The position numbers were made by a program, and so were the translations under genes. The notes below the pieces were generated by a model. The model was not told where the DNA came from. It saw nothing but the letters and a program-made list of their open reading frames with translations, and did not search any database. A stretch of DNA of 64,000 nucleotides from Lithobates sylvaticus (Eukaryota > Chordata > Amphibia > Anura > Ranidae). Location of the stretch: NCBI GenBank assembly GCA_028564925.1, contig CM053030.1, positions 273,828,492-273,892,491 on the forward strand, given 5' to 3'. Position 1 is the first letter of the stretch; the number at the start of each line of letters is the position of its first letter. Shown in pieces: positions 57,431 to 64,000 of the stretch.

Positions 57431-58080
57431 ATTACAAATCTTGATCTAATAGTTCACAGCAGGGCCCATTCCTGCGCCCACCAAGAGTAACTATGAGGGC
57501 CTGCAGTCTTGTGGCAACACCGTCCACCACCACCGCCAAAGGCCCAATTTTTCTGCCCTGTTCATCAGGTGCTTGCAATTACAAATCTTGATCTAATAAC
57601 TCACAGCAGGGCCCATTCCTGCGCCCACCAAGAGTAACTATGAGGGCCTACAGTCTTGTGGCAACACCGTCCACCACCACCGCCAAAGGCCCAATTTTTC
57701 TGCCCTGTTCATCAGGTGCTTGCAATTACAAATCTTGATCTAATAACTCACAGCAGGGCCCATTCCTGCGCCCACCAAGAGTAACTATGAGGGCCTACAG
57801 TCTTGTGGCAACACCGTCCACCACCACCGCCAAAGGCCCAATTTTTCTGCCCTGTTCATCAGGTGCTTGCAATTACAAATCTTGATCTAATAACTCACAG
57901 CAGGGCCCATTCCTGCGCCCACCAAGAGTAACTGTGAGAGCTTACAGTCTTGTGGCAAAACCGTCCACCACCACCACCACCACCCCCAATTTTTCTGCCC
58001 TGTTCAAGAGGTGCATGCAATTACAAATCTTGATCTATTAACTCACAGCAGGGCCCATTCCTGTGCCCACCAGTCTTGTG
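57431..58080 (+). repeat. 3' array B: four ~147-bp units plus a partial
   Basis: The unit contains AATTACAAATCTTGATCTAA, CACAGCAGGGCCCATTCCTG and a CCACCACCACCGCC run. It ends CCCAATTTTTCTGCCCTGTT. It keeps the AATTTTTC...CCCTGTT order of array A, so both probably share an ancestor. The last units are the most divergent. Confidence 0.88.
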
Positions 58081-58929
58081 GCTACACCAACATCTAATAG
58101 GGCAAATTTCTGCAGAGTATATACGCCAGGCCCCTACTTTCAAACATCCAACTTACAAACGACTCCTACTTGCAAATGGAAAGAGAAAACAGGAAGTGAG
58201 AGGAAATCTACCCCTAGGAAGGGAAATTCTATCCTGTTAGATTTAATTTGGGAAAAAGGTATCTCCTCTCTACTGATACTTTATCACCAATCCTTGTTTC
58301 AATTAAAACCCCACTTTTCCAAAAACATTTGTCATTGGGACGGAAAGTGAGGTGACATGTTCTGAACACATGTGCAAAGACAGCAAATGTTACAGGGGTG
58401 ATAACCCCTCCCTATGTTCTCCAAAAAGCTTAAAAAAATAGATTTTTTTGGGATGGAGCTACACTTCATAATGTACCTGTTCAGATTCTACTTAAGATCA
58501 AACCTAAAGCCGCAAGTGGTTTTAAATGGCTTCTTTTTTTCCTTTACAAATGTCATTTTGTGCAAGGACAGTTCTAAACACGGGAAACACATGCCACTTC
58601 ACAGGCATACTTTAGACACCCCCCAGGTACCATATTTAAAGGAAAATTTCACTTTTTTTTTTTCACTTTATGCATCATTAAAATGACTGCTCCCGAAAAA
58701 ACGTTAGTTTTTAAAAGTTCTTTTTGCATTGATATATGTCCCCTGGGGCAGGACCCGGGTCCCCAAACCTGTTTTATGACATTAACATGCATATTGGCCG
58801 TTGTAATTAGCACTTTTGATTTTGAACGTTCGCGTCCATTATAACGTATAGGGTTCGAAAATTCGCGCGAACTTTCGGTCCGTTCGAAGGTTCTGGTTCG
58901 GTCTGGTTAGGAATTTCGGCTCATCCCTA
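58081..58929 (+). other. Right end of the hAT element
   Basis: Non-coding. From about 58,680 it matches the inverted ends of the MITE at 34,799-35,694: a GCTCCCGAAAAAACG block, GATATATGTCCCCTGG, ATTAGCACTTTTGATTTTGA and CGAACGTTCG-type words. It closes with GGCTCATCCCTA. A short frame at 58,063-58,350 is not supported by any motif. Confidence 0.8.
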
Positions 58930-59103
58930 CTCTACAAGGTTCCATGTTCCCCTCTGCATTTTGGGCACCAGTCTAGGGCTAAACCTTATCAGTTCAGAAT
59001 AACAGTCTCTGTGAGTGAATTATGGCAAGTCATACTGCACCCCCCACCTTACATGAAAACACTGCACCTGGGATAGCTTCCCTTCCTGCCATCCCATGCC
59101 CTG

Positions 59104-59106
<3 letters not shown>

Positions 59107-59152
<46 letters not shown>
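59107..59152. repeat. (AT)n microsatellite
   Basis: About 23 AT dinucleotides directly at the 3' end of the minus-strand LINE that follows, a common position for such tracts. Confidence 0.95.
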
Positions 59153-59157
<5 letters not shown>

Positions 59158-60955
59158 CATAATTAGTCAGGTTGAAAAAAGACACAAGTCCATCTAGTTC
59201 AACCAATAAAAGAGAAAAAAAATTATCATACAATACCATATACAATGGTACATGAGGAAGCACGTGCCAACATCACCACGCTAGAATGATGGGAGTGTTT
59301 GTTTGCAGCCGGCTGGCTCTAACTTTTATACAAAATTGTAAACGCCTGTTTGTAAGTGCAAACTTTTTTACTTCATTAAAAATGTCAAATACGGTATAAC
59401 ACTATGTTCAGTATATACTTCTTTTGGGTTATATTTGTTTAATGTTTATGGATATCTGCTGAGAGTTCCCCATCAATCAATATAGAGTGGATATTGGAGT
59501 ACTGTAGAAGATTCATTTCCCCATAAAGTGCTGTTGGCTTTTTTGGTATAGTATTCTGGTAAGGAGGCACTTTATGTGGTGGCGGCATACACTTATTGTG
59601 TTATTATCACTGGGCTTTTGTTCGTTTGTATAATTTTTTGCACACCTGCTTGGCCCTATGCAGGAGAGCCATAAAGGGATATTCATTCATGTAAAAAAAA
59701 ATGTGGCATCTGGTAAGGAGGCCTTCTGTGTGGTGGTGGTACACTTAAATTTGTTTTTTCAACCACTGGGTGTTTTTTGTTTTTTATTTTTTCAAAAGTG
59801 TTATTGTCTAAACTGCACTTTTCAGAGTGTAGCAGAATTACGCTATGGTGTATACTTTTTCTTTTTTCCTGGGTGACATGTAATTACGTCCCATAAGTCA
59901 AGCATCAATCTGCAAATAAAATCTAAAAATTACATCATACCACCTTATCGGATTGTATTCCAGCAGAAAAACCATCAACCCGGGCTGGGTTAAAGCCACA
60001 TGCGATTTTAGGCTTGCAATGTGGTAAACATGTTTTCTATAAATTGATGAAGTATTTTCCTTTGGATTTCTTGACAAGAATCCCCAGTTATACAATTTCT
60101 TGGAACTTTACAATCATCATACTTATAATATAAATTTGGACATTTATTAGCGCAATTTTCTCTTTTCTACAACAATCCTATACCCACAGTTGATCCAGAG
60201 GAAGAAAAAAATCCCAGCAAAGTATGATCCAATTTGCTACAGCAGGGGAAAAAGTCCTTCCTGATCCCCCGAGAGGCAATCAGATATTCCCTGCATCAAC
60301 TTTACCTATAAATGTTAGTACCCCAGTTATATTATGTACATTTAGGAAAAATGTTTTAAAGCAATCTACTGAGCTGGCCAGAACCAGCTCTCAAGGGAGT
60401 CTAATCCACATTTTCACAGCTCTTACAGTGCAGAAACCTTTCCGTATTTGGAAATTAAATCTCTTTTCCTCTAGGCGTAAAGAGTGCTCCCTTGTCCCCT
60501 GTGATGACCTTAAAGTGAATAACTCAACACCAAGTTCACCATATGGACTCCTTATGTATTTGTACATGCTGATCATATCCTCCCTTAATCTCCTCTTCTT
60601 GAATCAATTCAGTTCCTCTAATCTATCCTCATAGCTTAAGTCCTCCATGCCTGTTATCAGTTTGGTTGCCCTTCTCTGCACTTTCTTCAGTTCCCTGATA
60701 TCCTTTTTGAGAACTAGTGCCCAAAAAAACTGAACTGCATATTCCAGATGAGGTCTTACTGATGATTTGTACGTGGGCAAAATTATATATTTCTCTCTGG
60801 AGTCCATACCTCTCTTAATACAAGAAAGAACTTTGCTCACTTTGGAAAACACAGCTTGGCATTGCATGCTTTTATTAAGCTTATGATCTACCAAAACCCC
60901 CCAAATACTTCTCCACCATTGATTCCCCAGTTATATGTATATATAGGAGACCAGA
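59153..60955 (-). mobile_element. CR1-like LINE 3' part, interrupted
   Basis: The LINE's 3' end (GTTGAAAAAAGACACAAGTC at 59,170) is separated from the rest by an insert at 59,235-60,171. From 60,177 the minus strand holds the 3' region and then the RT C-terminus. The latter reads SKVSKVLSCIKRGMDSREKY, VRPHLEYAVQFFWALVLKKD and VQRRATKLITGMEDLSYEDR. It is a different subfamily from the copies at 2.6 and 43.8 kb. It is 5'-truncated. Confidence 0.8.
59235..60171. mobile_element. Insert of unknown class in the CR1-like LINE
   Basis: A 5-bp repeat, ACAAT, at 59,230-59,234 and 60,172-60,176 flanks it, and the LINE reads through once it is removed. It contains GCAGCCGGCTGGC and ends AGCGCAATTTTCTCTTTTCT, like the repeat at 45,640-46,510. 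No coding sequence. The 5-bp duplication is short, so the exact edges are approximate. Confidence 0.5.
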
Positions 60956-60978
60956 AACTCATTGACCTATATATATTA

Positions 60979-60981
<3 letters not shown>

Positions 60982-61042
<61 letters not shown>
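60982..61042. repeat. (TA)n microsatellite
   Basis: About 30 TA dinucleotides. Open frames of repeated Tyr-Ile across it on both strands are by-products. Confidence 0.95.
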
Positions 61043-61045
<3 letters not shown>

Positions 61046-62680
61046 GCCACACTGCATAAGCAGAGGTGAATAGTTACATCTAGTTCTGCTGGGTGGTAAT
61101 CTGCCCAAGCCAATTTGTAGTATTTCACATGGCCTCCCTTTAAGTTCAGTGTTGCTACAGGTAACACCTACTTGGATGCTACCAGTAGGTGTCACCGGTA
61201 GCTTTGGCAATACACAGGGAGCTGAAGTAAAGCTGGGTCATGAATATTTATGTTCCCCCTGGCTAACCACTAGGACGTTTATTTCCAGTGGTGCATGCTG
61301 GGGAAAATATATATATGTGAGGAGTGGCTTCGTGAGCGGTCTTTCTCCCTGCGCTTTGGCTTTTGGAGGTGTGTGCAGTTGTACATACATATGCTGCTTA
61401 AGCTGGAAACCAGTTTAAGCTAGAACAACCATCCCAATGCTATTCTTCCTGGTCAAGGGAGATAGAGCACCCAAGTTTGAGAGCCAGGGAAAATGTCCTG
61501 CTGGAACGAGAATGAGTCTGACCCTTGGATGACCCTTGTACTCCCCTGGACAGGGTGCATAGATATATCCAGTGCCTGGCTGTAGAGCTCTAAAGACACT
61601 GCTGCTGATGATTGCCACATTGCCTTTATTGTTTGCAATACACAGTAAACTGTGTTCTCTTTATGCACTGTGACAGCAGGAGTGGGGTTGGAGTCTGGGA
61701 AATGTGTTGCTGGGTGTATCAGAAGCACTAGCCCTCTCTCCCTGTGAAGCTGGAGAAAATAAAACATGAGGAAAAGACAAAAAGTGACCAGTGCCCAATG
61801 TTATTTTAATCCTCCACTACAGCCATGAATCCAACCTGGGTTAATGTCAGCCTACTCTGGCGCTGGGGTATACTTTTTGTTTTGGACATATGGTCTGCTA
61901 TGCAAGACTACGAGACTATGCAATAAGATGGTACTGAGCACCTTGCACAGAAGCTACCATGTAACAAGCAGGCATTTGCAGTGATCAGATGTAGATCATA
62001 AGGTTTGGCAAACAGCACATACAAATGAAAACATAACCATTAGTAAGCTGTGTTATTATGGCTTTTTATATTACAGATTTTGTGTTTTTACCGTAAGATT
62101 TCTTTAACCTCTTGCCTTTCAGTGCTGTGCCCCTACTGAATTTTTTTAAATATAGTTCCTCCTCTACATGCCAGCCTATGTCTTGATATTTAATGTTGTA
62201 TCTGTTTTATCCCTCGTCTCTTTTTTCTACACTGTTTTATTAAATTATGTTACACTATTGGCAATTAATGGTTTCCTTTTTAGTATTCTAGTGCTGTACT
62301 CAGAATATCTTAAACATTCAAAGTGAATCTTCATATTGACCATGTAGGAGGAAATATTGGAAAAAAAACATGCTGTTTCAACTTAATGTCTTTGAAAGTG
62401 CCTCTTGTGGTTCTACTGGAATATTTGTGATCAATTATTTAAACTTAAGTCGAAGCAGTATATTACAATTGATATTTCCAAGAATTTTAATACTAAAAGT
62501 CATTTAAACACACTAAAAATACAAAAGAGGCAAGAAAACAGTGCTAAAAATGACACAACCTAGTACAGCTTACATCCTTCTCTTTTGATGCATTTAAGGT
62601 ATTCAGTTTCTGTTAGTATTCATATTACAGAACTACACTTACAAACCAAAGAAACCATTTTTTCATAATTCTTCTTTACC
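61043..62680. other. No recognised gene; one hairpin at 61,154-61,202
   Basis: Arms of 19 bp (GCTACAGGTAACACCTACT and AGTAGGTGTCACCGGTAGC, two mismatches) surround an 11-bp loop. The rest has no recognisable gene or repeat boundary. Confidence 0.5.
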
Positions 62681-62870
62681 ACATGTATAATGTGGATTCT
62701 GTGTATTTTATGTGATAGACCAACACAAAGTGGCAAATAATTGTGAAGTGGAAATGATAAATGGTTTTCAAATTTTTTTACAAATAAATATGTTAAAAAT
62801 GTGACATGCATTAATATTCAGGCCCCCGAGCCAATACTTTGTAGAACCACCTTTTGCTGCAATTACAGCT
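62681..62870 (-). mobile_element. Tc1 end, first of two duplicate copies
   Basis: Reads ATGTGATAGACCAACACAAA and continues to the CTTTGTAGAACCACCTTTTG block typical of a Tc1 end, stopping at about 62,870. The first 161 bp are repeated at 63,263-63,422, on the far side of a hammerhead-bearing insert. Confidence 0.75.
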
Positions 62871-63262
62871 GAAAATACCTTCACAAATCTTTTCCATTTC
62901 ACCTGTACCTTATCCTTGTCTCCTGAGGAAGCCAATCTGGCGAAACATGTCGAGAACAATTGGACAAGTACCATGACTTATGTGTCCTTAGTATAATAAT
63001 ATGTTGTGTTCTATTAGGGATTGTATGCATAACCCCTGAACCATGATATTTGCACTAATGTACACGAAGTCTTAAAAATATATTCTTTTATCTTCTATGT
63101 TAATAAAATAACCTTTTTATCATACGTGAATACTTTTGTGATTATGTACCCTTGATAGTCCCGTATCTCCAATATTTTTTTCTTCTTATACTAACCTGGG
63201 ATGATGGTACAATATATATGAGTAACTTTCAGAAAACACTATAGTCTAACGAGCTTTTTTAA
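62871..63262 (+). mobile_element. Hammerhead-bearing insert (Penelope-like, short)
   Basis: About 390 bp with a hammerhead-like motif near its left edge (62,916-62,959), followed by AT-rich sequence. Direct copies of 160 bp lie on both sides. No coding capacity. It fits a 5'-truncated terminal repeat of a Penelope-like element; assignment rests on the motif. Confidence 0.5.
62916..62959 (+). ncRNA. Hammerhead-ribozyme-like motif
   Basis: UUGUCUC pairs with GAGAACAA (one bulge) as stem I. The core box close to CUGAUGA, stem II GCCA-AUC-UGGC, GAAA, the self-complementary ACAUGU and the GUC triplet follow in order. The stem-III hexamer differs from those at 9.1 and 29.1 kb but is again a palindrome. 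Confidence 0.62.
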
Positions 63263-64000
63263 ACATGTATAATGTGGATTCTGTGTATTTTATGTGATAG
63301 ACCAACACAAAGTGGCAAATAATTGTGAAGTGGAAATGATAAATGGTTTTCAAATTTTTTACAAATAAATATGTTAAAAATGTGATGTGCATTAATATTC
63401 AGGCCCCCGAGTCAATACTTTGCACACCTAGATAGTGACATTTTTGCCCATTTTTCTATGTCAGATTGGATGCAGAGCATCTATGAACATAAATTTAAAA
63501 GTCTTGGCACAGATTCTCAATTGGATTTATGTCTAACTTTGACTGGGCCATTCTAACACATGAATATGCTTTGATCTAAACGATTCCATTGTAACTCTGG
63601 CTGTATGTTTAGGGCCATTGTCCTGCTGGAAAGTGAACCTCTGCCCCAGTCTCAAGTCTTTTGCAGACTCTGACAGTTTTTATTCTAAAATTGCTCTGTA
63701 TTTGGCTCCATCCATCTTCCCATCAACTCTGACCAGCTTCCCTGTCCCTGCTGAAGAAATGCATCCCCACAACATGATGCTGCCATGTTTCACGATGGGG
63801 ATGGTGTGTTCAGGGTGATGTACAGTGTTAGTTTTCCACCACACATAGCACTTTGCTTTTAGGCCAAAAAGTTCAATTTTGGTCTCATCTCACCAGAGCA
63901 CCTTCTTCCACATGTTTGCTGTGTCCCCCACATGGCTTCTCATAAACTGCAAGTGGGTCTTCTTATGGCTTTCTTTCAACAATGGCTTTCTTCTTGCCAC
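63263..64000 (-). mobile_element. Tc1 transposon, runs off the window
   Basis: Starts with a copy of the 62,681 segment. A stretch of about 60 bp is missing at 63,422 compared with the copy at 43.2 kb, between two CTTTG words. It then continues through transposase sequence on the minus strand (ADSDSF-like, LAPSIFP on the plus strand; catalytic region near 63,870) to the window edge. Same family as 43,128-43,778. Confidence 0.75.

Larger units (their letters stand above)
48425..58929 (+). mobile_element. Complete 10.5-kb autonomous ZBED-type hAT transposon
   Basis: The left end TAAGGATGGGCC and right end GGCTCATCCCTA form short terminal inverted repeats (10 of 12 matched). The 8-bp duplication CTCTACAA is perfect at 48,417-48,424 and 58,930-58,937. 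In order it holds a hairpin-rich promoter (48,425-48,760), a 4.3-kb leader of tandem 64-65-bp units, an intact 1074-codon transposase, two 147-bp repeat arrays and an 850-bp right end. hAT elements are usually a few kb, so this is large for the group. Intact frame plus perfect duplication suggests recent movement. Related dead and non-autonomous copies are at 31.4-33.9 kb and 34.8-35.7 kb. Confidence 0.93.

Overview
This window looks like a non-genic, transposon-saturated stretch of a large vertebrate genome, most likely a frog and probably a ranid. That identification is an inference from the repeat types: Tc1/mariner, piggyBac-type TTAA elements, Harbinger-like TWA elements, several hAT families, CR1-like and L2 LINEs, a tRNA-derived SINE, a DIRS-like fossil and Penelope-like repeats carrying hammerhead-ribozyme motifs. 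I found no host protein-coding exon, no rRNA and no functional tRNA gene. The only long intact coding region is a transposase.

Layout. 1-5.9 kb: Tc1 end, small inverted-repeat element, tRNA-SINE, CR1-like LINE pieces with two piggyBac-type MITEs inside them. 5.9-7.75 kb: no recognised feature. 7.75-9.44 kb: a repeat with two inverted arms, each with a hammerhead-like motif. 10.8-13.2 kb: worn DIRS-like fossil split by a hAT element. 13.5-16.8 kb: Harbinger-like MITE and an L2 LINE. 17-20.2 kb: piggyBac transposase remnant next to a ~0.6 kb tandem duplication, the second copy of which holds a hAT element. 20.4-26.1 kb: two Tc1 copies, one split by a hAT element, plus a Harbinger-like MITE and a scrap of a Penelope-type endonuclease. 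26.3-28.4 kb: TTAA elements. 28.4-31.3 kb: a composite Penelope-like insertion with a 17-bp target duplication and three hammerhead motifs. 31.4-33.9 kb: dead ZBED-hAT transposase split by a hAT carrying a minisatellite. 34.8-36.6 kb: a TTAA element split by a hAT MITE. 37.5 kb: a 78-bp-arm palindrome. 39-47.9 kb: Harbinger-like MITEs, SINE-like tRNA pseudogenes, Tc1, CR1 and two TTAA elements. 59-64 kb: CR1-like LINE, AT microsatellites, and Tc1 ends around a hammerhead-bearing insert.

The standout is 48,425-58,929, a 10.5-kb hAT element that looks whole. It has matching ends (TAAGGATGGGCC / TAGGGATGAGCC), a perfect 8-bp target duplication (CTCTACAA on both sides), a recognisable promoter (four CCAAT boxes, then TATAAAA), and a 4.3-kb leader made of about 66 tandem 64-65-bp units in three related arrays. 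An uninterrupted 1074-codon ZBED/hAT transposase follows, with the expected catalytic D, D and E and C-terminal dimerisation block, and then two families of 147-bp tandem repeats. Every leader unit ends in a pyrimidine tract plus CAG, resembling a 3' splice site, and I see no ATG in the leader from 48,767 to the transposase start. A dead relative of the transposase lies at 31.4-33.9 kb, and a short non-autonomous element sharing its right end lies at 34.8-35.7 kb, so both driver and passengers of one family are in this window.

Six hAT insertions, all with readable 8-bp target duplications (five perfect), allow a relative order of events to be read from the nesting.
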